The notes beneath the pieces are model-generated. The model did not search any database, was not told where the DNA came from, and saw nothing but the letters and a program-made list of their open reading frames with translations. 64,000 bases of DNA, taken from positions 3,493,001 to 3,557,000 of the forward strand of contig NZ_JACHMH010000001.1 of the NCBI RefSeq assembly GCF_014204915.1, written 5' to 3'. A program made the translations under genes and the position numbers. This DNA comes from Crossiella cryophila (GTDB lineage Bacteria > Actinomycetota > Actinomycetes > Mycobacteriales > Pseudonocardiaceae). Each line of letters begins with the position of its first letter. The stretch's first letter is position 1. This document shows positions 39,809-52,700 of this stretch, one piece after another.

Positions 39809-42800
39809 ATGTCGCCGACGACTGAGGACAAGCTCCGCGACTACCTGAAGCGGGTCATCGCGGACCTCCAGCAGACCAAGGCGCGCCTGCACGAGGTGGA
39901 GGCCGAGGACCGCGAGCCGATCGCGATCGTCGGCATGGCCTGCCGCTACCCCGGCGGGGTCAGCTCGCCCGAGGACCTGTGGCGGCTGGTGGACAGCGGC
40001 GGCGACGCCATCTCCGGCTTCCCGGCCAACCGCGGCTGGGACCTCAACGGCCTCTACCACCCCGACCCCGAACACCCCGGCACCTCCTACGTGCGGGAGA
40101 GCGGGTTCCTGCACACCGCCGACGAGTTCGACCCCGGCTTCTTCGGCATCTCCCCACGCGAGGCCCTGGCCATGGACCCGCAGCAGCGCCTGCTGCTGGA
40201 GACCGCCTGGGAGACCTTCGAGCGCGCGGGCATCGACCCGGTCACGGTGCGCGGCAGCAAGACCGGTGTGTTCGCCGGCCTGATGTACCACGACTACGCG
40301 GCCCGCCTGCACAGCGTGCCCGCCGGGGTCGAGGGCTACCTCAGCACCGGCAACTCCGGCAGCGTGGTCTCCGGCCGGGTGTCCTACACCCTTGGCCTGG
40401 AAGGGCCGTCGGTCACCATCGACACCGCCTGCTCCTCCTCGCTGGTGGCACTGCACCTGGCCGTGCAGTCCCTGCGCAACGGCGAATGCACCCTCGCGCT
40501 GGCCGGTGGCGTGGCGATCATGTCCACCCCCGGCGCCTTCGTCGAGTTCTCCCGCCAGCGCGGACTCGCCCCCGACGGCCGCTCGAAGTCCTTCGCCGCG
40601 GCCGCGGACGGCACCTCCTGGTCCGAGGGCGTCGGCATGCTGCTGGTGGAGCGCCTTTCCGACGCGCAGCGCAACGGCCACCCGATCCTCGCGGTGGTGC
40701 GCGGCAGCGCGGTCAACCAGGACGGCGCGTCCAACGGCCTCACCGCCCCCAACGGCCCGTCCCAGCGTCGGGTGATCCGCGCCGCGCTGGCCAACGCCCA
40801 GCTCACCGCCGAGGACGTGGACGCGGTCGAGGCGCACGGCACCGGCACCGTGCTCGGCGACCCGATCGAGGCCCAGGCCCTGCTCGCCACCTACGGCAAG
40901 GAGAAGTCCGCCGAACAGCCGCTCTGGCTCGGCTCGCTCAAGTCCAACCTGGGCCACACCCAGGCCGCCGCGGGCGTCGGCGGCATCATCAAGATGGTCA
41001 TGGCCCTGCGCAACGGGGTGCTGCCGCAGACCCTGCACGTGGACGAGCCCAGCCCGCACGTCGACTGGTCCGCTGGTGCCGTCTCGCTGCTCACCGAGCC
41101 CCAGCCGTGGCCCGAGACCGGCCGCCCGCGCCGCGCCGCCGTGTCCAGCTTCGGCGTCTCCGGCACCAACGCGCACACCATCCTGGAACAGGCCCCCGCG
41201 GCCGAAACCGTCGAGCCCGCAACGGCTCCGGCGGTGCTGCCGATCGCGCTGTCCGCCCGCGGCCCCGAGGCCCTGCGTGCCCAGGCCGCCAACCTGCTCG
41301 GCTTCCTCGACCGGAACCCGGACCTCCCGCTCGCCGACCTCGGCCGCGCCTTGGCCCTGGGCCGCAGTGCCTTCGAGCACCGCGCCGTCGCCCTCACCCG
41401 CGACCCCGCCGACCTGCGCGGCGCCCTCACCGCCCTGTCCGCGGGCACACCCGCCGCGAACCTGGTCACCGGTGAGAGCATCGGCACCGGCAAGGTCGTC
41501 TTCGTCTTCCCCGGCCAGGGTTCGCAGTGGCAGGGCATGGCCGTCGAACTCCTGGAAACCTCCCAGGTCTTCGCCGCCCGCCTCACCGAATGCGCCGAGG
41601 CCCTGCGCGAGTTCACCGACTGGGACCTCCTCGACGTCCTGCGCAGCGGTGACTTCGACCAGGTCGACGTCGTGCAGCCCGCGCTGTGGGCGGTCATGGT
41701 GTCCCTCGCCGCGCTGTGGCGGGCCAACGGCGTCGAGCCCGCCGCGGTGATCGGCCACTCCCAGGGTGAGATCGCCGCCGCAGCCGTCTCCGGCGCGCTG
41801 TCGCTGCGGGACGCGGCCAAGGTGGTCGCCCTGCGCAGCAAGGCGATCCGCGCCCTGGCCGGCAAGGGCGGCATGATGTCGGTCTCGCTGCCGGTCGCCG
41901 AGGTCGAGGCCCGGCTCACCCGCTGGCAGGGCCGGATCTCGGTCGCCGCGGTCAACGGCAGTGCCTCCGTGGTGGTCGCCGGTGACCCGGACGCCCTGGA
42001 AGAGCTGTTCATCGACTGCGAGACCGCGGAAATCCGGGTGCGCAAGATCCCGGTGGACTACGCCTCGCACTCCGCGCACGTCGAGACCATCCACGCCGAA
42101 CTCCTCGAAGTCCTCAGTGGACTGGAGCCGAAGGCCGCGGAGATCCCGTTCTACTCCACGGTTTTCGCCGAGCGGTTCGACACCACCGGCCTGGACGCCG
42201 GGTACTGGTACACCAACCTGCGCCAGACCGTCCGCTTCGAGGAAACCGTCCGGCTGCTGGGCGAGGCGGGGTTCCGGTTCTTCGTCGAGGCCAGCCCGCA
42301 CCCGGTGCTCACCTTCGGCATCCAGGAAACCGTGGAGGCCGTCGCGGTCGGCTCCCTGCGTCGTGACGAGGGTGGCCTGGACCGCTTCCTGACCTCCCTG
42401 TCCGAGGGCCAGGTCCGCGGCCTGCCCGTGCGCTGGGACACCCTGTGGGGCGGCAGCGCGCACCTCGACCTGCCCACCTACGCCTTCCAGCGCAAGCGGT
42501 TCTGGCTGGAGGACGGCGCCCCCGTCGTCGAGCACAGCGCGGACCAGGCCGACGCCGAGTTCTGGGCCGCGGTGGAAACCGAGGACCTCGGCACCCTGGC
42601 CGCCACCCTCGGCGCGGAGGCCGACACCCTCACCGGCGTGCTGCCGGTGCTGGCCGCCTGGCGCCGCCAGCGCCGCGAGCAGTCCACTGTGGACGGTTGG
42701 CGGTACCGGGTGGAATGGCGGTCGGTCACCCCGCCCGCGGCCACCCTCACCGGTGACTGGCTGGTCATCCAGCCCGAGGGCCACACCGAGACCGTGCTGC

Positions 42801-45800
42801 CCGGCGCGCACGTCCTGGAGATCGGCGGGTCCCTGGACCGCGCCACCCTCGCGGACCGCCTGACCGCACTGGACTTCGCCCCCGCCGGGGTGCTGTCCCT
42901 GCTCGCCCTGGACGAATCCCCCCTGGCCGAACACCCCCTGCCCGCCGGACTCGCGGGCACGGTCGTGCTCACCCAGGCCCTCGGCGACGCCGGGATCACC
43001 GCACCGCTGTGGTGCGCCACCCGCGGCGCCATCTCCACCTCGGCCACCGACCGCGTCCGCAGCGCGACCCAGGCCCAGGTCTGGGGCCTCGGCCGGGTCA
43101 TCGCCCTGGAACACCCCGAGCGCTGGGGCGGCCTGGTCGACCTGCCCGACCGCCTCGACGCCACCACCGCCGCCCGCCTGCACGCGGTGCTCGCCGCGGC
43201 CGACGAGGACCAGGTCGCCATCCGCGCGGCCGGGGTCTTCGCCCGCCGCCTCGGCCACGCCCCGCTCGGCTCGGCCGCCCCGGTCCGCGACTGGCAGCCC
43301 ACCGGCACCGCACTGGTCACCGACGGCTCCGGCGCACTCGGCTCGCTGGTCGCGCAGTGGCTGTCCCGCAACGGCATCGAGCACCTGGTGCTCGCCGGAA
43401 CCCACGACGACAACGCGGAAACCCTGCGCGCCCGACTGGAAGCCGACGGCACCCGGGTCACCCTGGCCGCCTGCGAGGTCGGCGACCGGGCCGCGCTGCG
43501 TGCCGTGCTGGCCGAGCACAACCCGGCCACCGTGGTGCACGCCCCGCCGGTCGTCCCGCTGAACCCCTTGGCGGAGACCGATCTGGCCTCCTTCGCCGCC
43601 GTGGTCAACGCCAAAACCGCGGCCGCCGCGCACCTGGACGCCCTGCTCGACGACTCGGTCGAGACCGTGGTGTTCTGCTCCTCGGTCGCCGGGATCTGGG
43701 GTGGCGGCAACCAGGCCGCCTACGCCGCGGGCACCGCCTACCTGGACGCGCTCGCCGAGGCCCGCCGCGGCCGTGGCCTGCCCGGCACCGCCATCGCGTG
43801 GAGCCCGTGGGATGGCGGCGACACCACCACCGAGGACAGCTACGGCGAGTTCCTGCGCCGCCGCGGCGTCACCGCGATGGACCCGGAACTCGCGCTGTCC
43901 GCACTGCGCCAGGCCATCGAGCACGACGAGCCGGTGCTCACCGTGGCCGACATCGACTGGGCCCGGTTCGTGCCCGGCTTCACCGCGGCCCGCCCGAGCC
44001 ACCTCTTCGACGAACTCCCCGAAGCCCAGGTCCTCACCCAGGACGAACCCGCCGCCGCGGTGGAAACCTCCCCGCTGGTGCAGCGCCTCACCGGACTGTC
44101 CGAAGTGGACCAGTCCAAGCTGGTCCTCGACCTGGTCCGCACCCAGCTCGCCGCGGTCCTGGAGCACGCCTCCCCGGAGGCCGTCGACGTCAACCGCGCC
44201 TTCCGCGAACTCGGCTTCGACTCACTCACCGCGGTCGACCTGCGCAACCGCCTCAACACCGCCACGGGCCTCAAGCTCCCGGCCACCCTGGTCTTCGACT
44301 ACCCGACCGCCACCGTGCTCGCCGAGCACCTGCGCGGTGAACTCGTCGGCCACGCCGCCCAGATCGCCGGACCCGTCTACACCGCGGCCGCCGACGACGA
44401 GCCGATCGCCATCATCGGCATGGCCTGCCGCTTCCCCGGCGGCGTCACCAGCCCGGAAGCGTTGTGGCGGCTCATCGAGGCCGGTGGCGACGCCATCACC
44501 GGGTTCCCCACCGACCGCGGCTGGGACCTCGGCGCGCTGATCGACCCCAACGGCCGCACCGGTTCCAGCTACGTCGGCCACGGCGGCTTCCTGCACGACG
44601 CGAGCGAGTTCGACCCGGCCTTCTTCGGTATCTCCCCGCGCGAGGCCCTGGCCATGGACCCGCAGCACCGCCTGCTGCTGGAAACCTCCTGGGAGACCTT
44701 CGAGCGCGCCGGCATCGACCCTGACTCGTTGCGCGGCAGCCGGACCGGGGTGTTCGCCGGGACCAACGGCCAGCACTACGCCCCGCTGCTGGCCGGCGCC
44801 CCGGAGAACCTCTCCGGCTACCTGGCCACCGGCAACGGCGCCAGCGTGCTCTCCGGCCGGGTCTCCTACACCTTCGGCCTGGAAGGCCCGGCGGTCACCG
44901 TCGACACGGCCTGCTCCTCCTCGCTGGTCGCGCTGCACTGGGCGGTCCAGTCCCTGCGCAACGGCGAATGCTCCCTCGCCCTGGCCGGTGGCGTGACGAT
45001 CATGTCCACCCCGGACATGTTCTTCGAGTTCAGCCGCCAGAACGGCCTGGCCCGCGACGGCCGCTCCAAGGCCTTCGCCGCCGCCGCGGACGGCTTCGCC
45101 CTGGCCGAGGGCGTTGGCATGCTGCTGGTCGAGCGCCTCTCCGACGCCCGCCGCAACGGGCACCCGGTGCTGGCCATCGTCAAGGGCAGCGCGGTCAACC
45201 AGGACGGCGCCAGCAACGGCCTCACCGCCCCCAACGGCCCGTCCCAGCAACGCGTCATCCGCCAGGCCCTCGCCAACGCCGGACTGTCCACTTCGGACGT
45301 CGACCTGGTCGAGGCGCACGGCACCGGCACCACCCTCGGCGACCCGATCGAGGCGCAGGCGCTGATCGCGACCTACGGGCAGGACCGGGAAACCCCGCTG
45401 TGGCTGGGCTCGCTGAAGTCCAACATCGGGCACACCCAGGCCGCCGCCGGGGTCGCGGGCGTGATGAAGACCGTGCTGGCCATGCGGCACGGCCTGCTGC
45501 CCAAGACCCTGCACATCGACGCGCCCAGCCCGCAGATCGACTGGTCCGCCGGATCCGTCTCGCTGCTCACCGAGGCCCAGCCCTGGCCCGAGGGTGTGCG
45601 CCGGGCGGCCGTGTCCAGCTTCGGCATCAGCGGCACCAACGCACACGTCATCATCGAAGCGGCTCCAGCCGAGGAGCCGGTCGAAGCCTCCACTGTGGAC
45701 ACCCCGGTGCCGGTGCGGCTCACCGCCCGCACCCCCGAAGCCCTGCGGGGCCAGGCCCGCGCGCTCGCCGCGCACCTGGCGGCCCACCCGCAGACCCACC

Positions 45801-48800
45801 TGCCCGACCTGGCGCACTCCCTGCTCAACACCCGCGGCGGCTTCGACCAGCGCGCCCTGCTGGTGGCCGCCGACACCGCCGAACTGAGCACCGGCCTGGA
45901 CGCGCTCGCCAACGGTGAACCGTGGCCCGGCCTCACCACCGGCGTGGCCGCGGCGGGGGAGCAGGTCGCCTTCGTCTTCCCCGGCCAGGGCTCCCAGTGG
46001 CTCGGCATGGCCGTGGAGCTGTTCGAGACCAACCAGGTCTTCGCCGACCGCCTCACCGACTGCGCCCAGGCCCTGGCCGAGTTCACCGACTGGGACCTCC
46101 TGGAGGTGTTGCGCGGCAACGGCCCCGGCTTCGACCGGGTCGACGTGGTGCAGCCCGCGCTGTGGGCGGTCATGGTCTCCCTCGCCGCCCTCTGGCGCGG
46201 CTTCGGCGTCGAACCCTCGGTGGTCGTCGGCCACTCCCAGGGCGAGATCGCCGCCGCCGCGGTCTCCGGCGCACTGTCCCTTCAGGACGCTGCCCGGGTG
46301 GTCGCGTTGCGCAGTCAGGCAATCCGGGCGCTGGCTGGCAAGGGCGGCATGATGTCCTTGCCGCTGCCGGTCGCCGAGGTCGAGGACCGGCTGACCCGCT
46401 GGGACGGCCGCATCTCGGTCGCCGCCATCAACGGCCCCTCCTCGGTGGTCGTGGCAGGCGAGCCGGACGCCCTCGACGAGTTGTTCGCCGAGTGCGAGAC
46501 CGCGAACATCCGGGCCCGCAAGATCCCGGTGGACTACGCCTCGCACTCCGCCTACGTCGAGGAGATCCGGGACGAGATCCTGCGTGTGCTGGCTCCCATC
46601 CGGCCGCGCAGCTCCGACATCCCGTTCCACTCCACCGTCACCGGTGAGCTGATCGACACCGTCGCGCTGGACGCCGAGTACTGGTACACCAACCTGCGCC
46701 AGACCGTCCGGTTCGCCGAGGTCACCCGCTCGCTCGCCGAACAGGGCTACCGCTACTTCGTCGAGGCCAGCCCGCACCCGGTGCTCCTGGTCGGCCTGCA
46801 GGAAACCCTGGAGGAGACCGGCGGCAACGCCCTCGCGCTCGGCTCGCTGCGGCGCGAGGAGGGCGGCCTCGGCCGGTTCCTGCTCTCCCTCGGCGAGGCC
46901 GCCGTGCGCGGACTGCCGGTCGACTTCGGCCAGGTGCTCACCGGCGCCCGGCGGATCGACCTGCCCACCTACGCCTTCCAGCGCGAGCGCTACTGGCTGG
47001 ACACCCCGCGCGGCACCGGATCCGACGCCGCCGAACTCGGCCTCACCGCCGCCGAACACCCGCTGCTCGGCGCCGCGATCACCCGCCCCGGCAGCGAGGA
47101 ACTGCTGTTCACCGGCAGGATCTCGGTGCGCACCCACCCCTGGCTGGCCGACCACGCGGTGCTCGGCTCGATCCTGCTGCCCGGCACCGCCTTCGTCGAA
47201 CTCGCCCTGCACGCCGCCGCGGCCGCCGGTTGCGACCGGGTGGAGGAACTCACCCTGGCCGCCCCGCTGGTGCTGCCCGAGGACGGCGCGGTCAACCTGC
47301 ACCTCACCGTCGGCGCACCCGAACCGACCGGCGCCCGCACCCTGACCGTGCACTCCCAGACCGGTGCGGACGAGCCCTGGCAGCTGCACGCCACCGGCGC
47401 CCTGCTGCCCGGCCTCGGCACCCCGGTCGCGGTCGGCGCCTGGCCGCCGGCCGGCGCCGAACCCGTTGCCCTGGAAGGTCTCTACGACCGGCTCAGCGAG
47501 GCGGGCTACGACTACGGCCCCAGCTTCCAGGGCCTGCGCACCGCCTGGACCAAGGGCGGCGAGGTCTTCGCCGAGGTCACCCTGCCCGAGGACCACCAGG
47601 ACACCGGCTTCGCGCTGCACCCGGCCCTGCTGGACGCTGCCGTGCAGGCCATCGGCCTCGGCGGCTTCTTCAGCGCCGACCAGGCCCGCCTCCCGTTCGC
47701 CTGGACCGGGGTCAGCCTGCACGCCATCGGCGCCACCAGCCTGCGGGTCCGACTGTCCAAGGTGGACGGTGACGGCATCGCGCTCGCGGTCACCGACCCC
47801 GCGGGCAACCCGGTCGCCACGGTCGACTCGCTGGTGCTGCGGGCGCTGTCCGCGGACGCCCTCGGCGGCGGCCACCACGACTCGCTGTTCCAGTTCGACT
47901 GGGCCACCGTGCCCGTCCCCGGCACCCCGCTGGGCCGGGCCGCGGTCATCGGCGAGGCCCTCGGCGTCGCCGCCGGCCTGCGTACCGCGGGCGTCCGGGT
48001 GGACACCCATGCCACGCTGGCAGAACTGACCGAGGTGCCCGAGCTGGTATTCCTGCCACTGCCCACAGTGGACGGACCACTGGCCAAGGCCGCGCACACC
48101 GCCACCCTTATCGCTCTTGAGGCGGTACAGGGGTGGCTCGCGGGGGAGCGGTTCGCGCACTCCCGGCTGGTCCTGGTGACCCAGGGCGCGGCCGGACAGG
48201 TCACCGATCCGGCCGGGTCCGCGGTCTGGGGCCTGGTCCGCTCGGCCCAGGCCGAGGAGCCCGGCCGGTTCCTGCTCATCGACCTCGACGACCAGGACGC
48301 CTCCGCCCGCCAGCTCGCCGCCGCCGCGCAGACCGGCGAACCGCAGCTGGCCATCCGCCAGGGCAAGCTCACCGCACCCCGCCTGGCCCGCGTCCCCAAC
48401 GTCTCTACCGACCGGTCGGTAGAGAGTGGATCCGCGCTGGTCACCGGCGGTACCGGCACCCTGGGTGCACTGGTCGCCCGGCACCTGGTCACCAGCCGTG
48501 GCGTACGCGACCTGGTGCTCACCAGCCGCAGCGGCCCGGCCGCCCCCGGCGCCGCCGAGCTGCGGGACGAGCTGACCGCACTCGGCGCCCGGGTCCGGAT
48601 CGAGGCCTGCGACGCCGCCGACCGGGATGCCCTGGCCGCACTGCTGGACACCCTTGATCAACCCCTGTCGATCGTGGTGCACGCGGCAGGGGTGCTCGAC
48701 GACGGCGTGCTCGCCGCGCTCACCCCGGACCGGCTGGCCAAGGTGCTGCGGCCCAAGGTCGACGCAGCGGTCAACCTGCACGAACTCACCGGCGAGGTGT

Positions 48801-49741
48801 CCGAGTTCGTCCTGTTCTCCAGCGCCGCCAGCACCTTCGGCGGCGCAGGCCAGGGCAACTACGCCGCGGCCAACGCCTTCCTGGACGGACTCGCCGCCTA
48901 CCGCCGTGAGCAGGGCAAACCCGCCGTGTCCCTGGCCTGGGGCCTGTGGGCGCAGACCAGCGGCATGACCGGCCACCTGGACGAGGCCGAACTGGGGCGG
49001 CTGGCCAGGGCGGGCATGGCACCCCTGTCTTCAGAACAGGGGTTGGCACTGCTGGACGCGGCCAGCACAGTGGAATCGGCGGTGCTGGTGCCCATCAGGT
49101 TGGACACCACGGCGCTGCGGGCACAGGCCGAGGTGCCCGCCCTGCTGCGCGGGCTCGTCCGCAAGCCCGGTCGTCGAACGGCGACCGGCGCGGCCCCGGA
49201 CGCCACGGCGCTCACGCAGCGACTGCACGGCCGCACCGGCGCCCAGCGGCGCGAGGTGCTGCTGGACCTGGTCCGCGGGCAGGTTGCCGCGGTGCTGGGC
49301 CACTCCTCGCCGGAAGCGGTGGAGGAGAGCAAGGGCTTCCTGGAACTCGGGTTCGACTCGCTCACCGCGGTCGAGCTGCGGAACCGGCTGAACGCGGCCA
49401 CCGGCCTGCGATTGGCCGCGACGCTGGTCTTCGACCACCCGACTCCGGAAGCACTGGCCGCGCACCTTGACGACACCGTGCCCCAGGACACGGCCCCGGC
49501 GGGTGGCAGCCCGCTGCTGGCCGAACTGGACCGGCTGGAGGCCAGCCTGTCGGTGATCGTGCCCGACGACCTGTCCGGGATCGCCCCGGACGAGGAGTCC
49601 CGCGCACGCATCACCCTCCGGCTGAAGTCCTTGCTGGACCGGTGGACCGAGGCCAACGGCGCGAGGGCGGCCGAGGACCTGGAGACCGCGACCGACGACG
49701 ACCTGTTCGACCTCATTGGCAAGGAGTTCGGGATCTCCTAA
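39809..49741 (+). CDS. Modular type I PKS, two modules: KS-AT-KR(inactive)-ACP / KS-AT-DH-KR-ACP (modules I-J, methylmalonyl)
   Basis: This 3310-residue protein starts at an ATG 4 nt after GAGGGG. Module I: KS 36-455, AT 562-880 (GHSQGE, YASHS 751-755: methylmalonyl). Its KR-like domain has an altered NADPH loop (TDGSGALG near 1168), has lost TSRRG, and shows Tyr1305 with Thr1309 where Asn is expected, so it looks like a C2-type, non-reducing KR; ACP Ser1472. Module J: KS from 1531 (MDPQHR variant), methylmalonyl AT 2052-2375, DH 2416-2680 (His2449 in [11 protein letters not shown]), then directly a B-type KR 2875-3060 with no ER between, and ACP Ser3184. Expected outcome: a methyl ketone unit, then a methyl-substituted double bond. 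Apart from the missing ER it is a close paralogue of the protein at 18846-29786. A 24-bp perfect palindrome sits in the DH-KR linker. Confidence 0.95.
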   Translation: MSPTTEDKLRDYLKRVIADLQQTKARLHEVEAEDREPIAIVGMACRYPGGVSSPEDLWRLVDSGGDAISGFPANRGWDLNGLYHPDPEHPGTSYVRESGFLHTADEFDPGFFGISPREALAMDPQQRLLLETAWETFERAGIDPVTVRGSKTGVFAGLMYHDYAARLHSVPAGVEGYLSTGNSGSVVSGRVSYTLGLEGPSVTIDTACSSSLVALHLAVQSLRNGECTLALAGGVAIMSTPGAFVEFSRQRGLAPDGRSKSFAAAADGTSWSEGVGMLLVERLSDAQRNGHPILAVVRGSAVNQDGASNGLTAPNGPSQRRVIRAALANAQLTAEDVDAVEAHGTGTVLGDPIEAQALLATYGKEKSAEQPLWLGSLKSNLGHTQAAAGVGGIIKMVMALRNGVLPQTLHVDEPSPHVDWSAGAVSLLTEPQPWPETGRPRRAAVSSFGVSGTNAHTILEQAPAAETVEPATAPAVLPIALSARGPEALRAQAANLLGFLDRNPDLPLADLGRALALGRSAFEHRAVALTRDPADLRGALTALSAGTPAANLVTGESIGTGKVVFVFPGQGSQWQGMAVELLETSQVFAARLTECAEALREFTDWDLLDVLRSGDFDQVDVVQPALWAVMVSLAALWRANGVEPAAVIGHSQGEIAAAAVSGALSLRDAAKVVALRSKAIRALAGKGGMMSVSLPVAEVEARLTRWQGRISVAAVNGSASVVVAGDPDALEELFIDCETAEIRVRKIPVDYASHSAHVETIHAELLEVLSGLEPKAAEIPFYSTVFAERFDTTGLDAGYWYTNLRQTVRFEETVRLLGEAGFRFFVEASPHPVLTFGIQETVEAVAVGSLRRDEGGLDRFLTSLSEGQVRGLPVRWDTLWGGSAHLDLPTYAFQRKRFWLEDGAPVVEHSADQADAEFWAAVETEDLGTLAATLGAEADTLTGVLPVLAAWRRQRREQSTVDGWRYRVEWRSVTPPAATLTGDWLVIQPEGHTETVLPGAHVLEIGGSLDRATLADRLTALDFAPAGVLSLLALDESPLAEHPLPAGLAGTVVLTQALGDAGITAPLWCATRGAISTSATDRVRSATQAQVWGLGRVIALEHPERWGGLVDLPDRLDATTAARLHAVLAAADEDQVAIRAAGVFARRLGHAPLGSAAPVRDWQPTGTALVTDGSGALGSLVAQWLSRNGIEHLVLAGTHDDNAETLRARLEADGTRVTLAACEVGDRAALRAVLAEHNPATVVHAPPVVPLNPLAETDLASFAAVVNAKTAAAAHLDALLDDSVETVVFCSSVAGIWGGGNQAAYAAGTAYLDALAEARRGRGLPGTAIAWSPWDGGDTTTEDSYGEFLRRRGVTAMDPELALSALRQAIEHDEPVLTVADIDWARFVPGFTAARPSHLFDELPEAQVLTQDEPAAAVETSPLVQRLTGLSEVDQSKLVLDLVRTQLAAVLEHASPEAVDVNRAFRELGFDSLTAVDLRNRLNTATGLKLPATLVFDYPTATVLAEHLRGELVGHAAQIAGPVYTAAADDEPIAIIGMACRFPGGVTSPEALWRLIEAGGDAITGFPTDRGWDLGALIDPNGRTGSSYVGHGGFLHDASEFDPAFFGISPREALAMDPQHRLLLETSWETFERAGIDPDSLRGSRTGVFAGTNGQHYAPLLAGAPENLSGYLATGNGASVLSGRVSYTFGLEGPAVTVDTACSSSLVALHWAVQSLRNGECSLALAGGVTIMSTPDMFFEFSRQNGLARDGRSKAFAAAADGFALAEGVGMLLVERLSDARRNGHPVLAIVKGSAVNQDGASNGLTAPNGPSQQRVIRQALANAGLSTSDVDLVEAHGTGTTLGDPIEAQALIATYGQDRETPLWLGSLKSNIGHTQAAAGVAGVMKTVLAMRHGLLPKTLHIDAPSPQIDWSAGSVSLLTEAQPWPEGVRRAAVSSFGISGTNAHVIIEAAPAEEPVEASTVDTPVPVRLTARTPEALRGQARALAAHLAAHPQTHLPDLAHSLLNTRGGFDQRALLVAADTAELSTGLDALANGEPWPGLTTGVAAAGEQVAFVFPGQGSQWLGMAVELFETNQVFADRLTDCAQALAEFTDWDLLEVLRGNGPGFDRVDVVQPALWAVMVSLAALWRGFGVEPSVVVGHSQGEIAAAAVSGALSLQDAARVVALRSQAIRALAGKGGMMSLPLPVAEVEDRLTRWDGRISVAAINGPSSVVVAGEPDALDELFAECETANIRARKIPVDYASHSAYVEEIRDEILRVLAPIRPRSSDIPFHSTVTGELIDTVALDAEYWYTNLRQTVRFAEVTRSLAEQGYRYFVEASPHPVLLVGLQETLEETGGNALALGSLRREEGGLGRFLLSLGEAAVRGLPVDFGQVLTGARRIDLPTYAFQRERYWLDTPRGTGSDAAELGLTAAEHPLLGAAITRPGSEELLFTGRISVRTHPWLADHAVLGSILLPGTAFVELALHAAAAAGCDRVEELTLAAPLVLPEDGAVNLHLTVGAPEPTGARTLTVHSQTGADEPWQLHATGALLPGLGTPVAVGAWPPAGAEPVALEGLYDRLSEAGYDYGPSFQGLRTAWTKGGEVFAEVTLPEDHQDTGFALHPALLDAAVQAIGLGGFFSADQARLPFAWTGVSLHAIGATSLRVRLSKVDGDGIALAVTDPAGNPVATVDSLVLRALSADALGGGHHDSLFQFDWATVPVPGTPLGRAAVIGEALGVAAGLRTAGVRVDTHATLAELTEVPELVFLPLPTVDGPLAKAAHTATLIALEAVQGWLAGERFAHSRLVLVTQGAAGQVTDPAGSAVWGLVRSAQAEEPGRFLLIDLDDQDASARQLAAAAQTGEPQLAIRQGKLTAPRLARVPNVSTDRSVESGSALVTGGTGTLGALVARHLVTSRGVRDLVLTSRSGPAAPGAAELRDELTALGARVRIEACDAADRDALAALLDTLDQPLSIVVHAAGVLDDGVLAALTPDRLAKVLRPKVDAAVNLHELTGEVSEFVLFSSAASTFGGAGQGNYAAANAFLDGLAAYRREQGKPAVSLAWGLWAQTSGMTGHLDEAELGRLARAGMAPLSSEQGLALLDAASTVESAVLVPIRLDTTALRAQAEVPALLRGLVRKPGRRTATGAAPDATALTQRLHGRTGAQRREVLLDLVRGQVAAVLGHSSPEAVEESKGFLELGFDSLTAVELRNRLNAATGLRLAATLVFDHPTPEALAAHLDDTVPQDTAPAGGSPLLAELDRLEASLSVIVPDDLSGIAPDEESRARITLRLKSLLDRWTEANGARAAEDLETATDDDLFDLIGKEFGIS
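48402..48425. repeat. 24-bp perfect palindrome inside a PKS gene, at the DH-KR junction
   Basis: The left arm TCTCTACCGACC is followed immediately by its exact reverse complement. It encodes a short polar linker (STDRSVES) between the DH half and the KR of module J. In the paralogous module F an ER domain occupies this interval. The shape resembles TetR-family operators, but a rearrangement scar is equally possible. Confidence 0.8.
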
Positions 49742-49773
49742 GGGATTCCGGAACTGGGGAGAAGGGAACCACA

Positions 49774-52700
49774 GTGTCCAATGAGGACAAGCTCAGGCAC
49801 TTCCTCAAGCAGGTGACCGCCGATCTGCGGCAGACCCGGCAGGAACTGGCCGAGGTCCGCGAGGCCGAGCGGGAGCCGATCGCCATCATCGGCATGAGCT
49901 GCCGCTACCCCGGTGGCATCGGCTCGCCTGAGCAACTGTGGGACCTGCTGGCCGCGGGCGGGGACGCCGTCACCGGGTTCCCGGCCGACCGCGGCTGGCC
50001 CGACCTGCTCGACGACGACCCGTCCGCCACCGGCCGCACCTACACCGGCCACGGCGCGTTCCTGGACGGCGTCGCCGAGTTCGACCCGGCCTTCTTCGGC
50101 ATCTCCCCGCGCGAAGCCCTGGCCATGGACCCCCAGCAACGCCTGCTGCTGGAAACCTCCTGGGAAGCCTTCGAACGGGCGGGCATCGACCCGACCACCT
50201 TGCGCGGCAGCAAAACCGGCGTGTTCGCCGGCGTGATCTACAACGACTACGCCGCGCGGATGCACGAGGTCCCCGAGGGCGTCGAGGGCTACCTCGGCAC
50301 CGGCAACTCCGGCAGCGTCGCCTCCGGCCGCATCGCCTACACCCTCGGCCTGGAGGGCCCCGCCCTCACCATCGACACCGCCTGCTCGTCCTCACTGGTC
50401 GCGCTGCACCTTGCCGCACAAGCACTCCGCAAGGGCGAATGCACCCTGGCCCTGGCCGGCGGTGTGACCACCATGGCCACCCCGCAGATCTTCGTCGAGT
50501 TCAGCCGCCAGCGCGGCCTGGCCACCGACGGCCGCTGCAAGGCCTTCGCCGACGCCGCCGACGGCACCGGCTGGGGCGAAGGCGTCGGCCTGCTCCTGGT
50601 CGAGAAACTCTCCGACGCCCAACGCAACGGCCACCCCATCCTCGCGGTGCTCAAGGGCAGCGCCGTCAACCAGGACGGCGCCTCCAGCGGCCTCACCGCA
50701 CCGAACGGCCCGTCCCAGCAACGCGTCATCCGCGCCGCCCTGGCCGACGCCCGCCTCACCCCGGCCCAGGTCGACGTGGTCGAGGCGCACGGCACCGGCA
50801 CCCGCCTCGGCGACCCGATCGAGGCCCAGGCGGTACTCGCCGCCTATGGCCAGGACCGGGAAACCCCGCTGTGGCTGGGCTCGGTGAAGTCGAACATCGG
50901 CCACACCCAGGCCGCCGCCGGCGTCGCGGGCGTGATCAAGATGGTCATGGCCATGCGGCACGGGGTGCTGCCCAGGACGTTGCACGTGGACGAGCCGTCG
51001 CGGCAGGTGGACTGGTCGGTGGGCGCGGTGTCGCTGCTGACCGAGAACCAGGAGTGGGCTGCGGAGGTGCGCCGGGCCGGGGTGTCGAGCTTCGGCGTGA
51101 GCGGCACCAACGCGCACGTGATCCTGGAACAGGCTCCAGGGGCGGAAGAGCTTCCGGCTGCGGAAGCCCCGGAAGCGTTGCCCTACCTCCTCTCCGGCAA
51201 AACCGCCGCCGCCCTCCGCGCCCAGGCCACCCGCCTCCGCGACCACCTCGCCACCCACACCCCCGCCCCGCTCGACCTCGCGCACACCCTCACCACCCGC
51301 GCCGCCTTCGAGCACCGAGCCGTCCTGCTCGGCGACCCCGCCACCGCCCTGCCCGCCCTGGCCACCGACGAGATCACCCCCACCGTCATCCGCGGCAGCA
51401 CCGCCCGCCCCGGCAAGGTCGTCTTCGTCTTCCCCGGCCAGGGCTCCCAATGGCGGGGCATGGCCGTCGAACTCCTCGACTCCTCCCCGGTCTTCGCCGC
51501 CCGCATCACCGAATGCGCCGAGGCGCTCGCCGAGTTCACCGACTGGAACCTCCTCGACGTCCTGCGCGACAACGACTACGACCAGGTCGACATCGTGCAG
51601 CCCGCACTCTGGGCCGTGATGGTCTCCCTCGCCGCGCTCTGGCAGTCGCACGGCGTCGAACCGGCCGGAGTGGTCGGCCACTCCCAGGGCGAGATCGCGG
51701 CCGCCGCCGTCTCCGGCGCGCTCTCACTCCGCGACGCCGCCAAGGTGGTCGCGTTGCGCAGCAAGGCGATCCGGGCGCTCGCGGGCAAGGGCGGGATGAT
51801 GTCCGTGCCGTTGCCGGTCGCCGAGGTGGAAGAGCGGCTGACCCGGTGGGACGGGCGGATCTCGGTGGCCGCGGTCAACGGGGCCTCCTCCGTGGTGGTC
51901 GCCGGGGACCCGGACGCCCTGGACGAACTCTTCGCCGACTGCGCGGACACCGACGTCAAGGCCCGCCGCATCCCGGTGGACTACGCCTCGCACTCCGCAC
52001 ACGTCGAGGAGATCCGCGAGGAACTGCTCACCGTCCTCAGTGGACTGTCACCGCAGCCCTCCCGGATCCCGTTCCACTCCACCGTCACCGCCGGGCTGAT
52101 CGACACCACCGCCCTGGACGCCGAGTACTGGTACACCAACCTGCGCCGGACTGTCCGGTTCGAGGAGACCGTGCGCGGGCTGCTCGGCACCGGGCACCGC
52201 GGCTTCGTCGAGGTCAGCCCGCACCCGGTGCTCGTGGTCGGCATCCAGGAAACCGCCGACCGGGCCGAGATCCCCGCCGTCACCGTCGGCTCGCTGCGCC
52301 GTGACGAGGGTGGGCCGCAGCGGGTGCTCACCTCGCTCGCCGAAGCCTGGACCCGCGGCCTGCCGGTCGACTTCGCACCCGCGGTCACCGGCGGCAAGCC
52401 GGTCGAGCTGCCCACCTACGCCTTCCAGCACCAGCGCTACTGGCTCGAACCCGCCACCGGCGTCACCGCCGACGAGCAGTTCTGGACCGCGGTGGAGAAC
52501 CAGGACCTCACCGCCCTGGCCGAGTTGCTGCCCGGTCTGGCCGCGCAACGCCGCGCCAAGCCCGAACCCGCGCCGCAGCCCACCCCCGAACCCGGCTTCG
52601 CCGAACGCCTGGCCGCCCTCGACCCGGCCGAGGCCCAGCGCCGCCTGCTCGACCTGGTCCGCGGCCACGCCGCCGCCGTGCTCGGGCACGCGAGCGCCGA

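Noticed and set aside
47880-48430. ER domain in module J
   Set aside because: The segment between DH and KR has no LNFRD or HAAAGGVG motif and is only the structural half of the KR.
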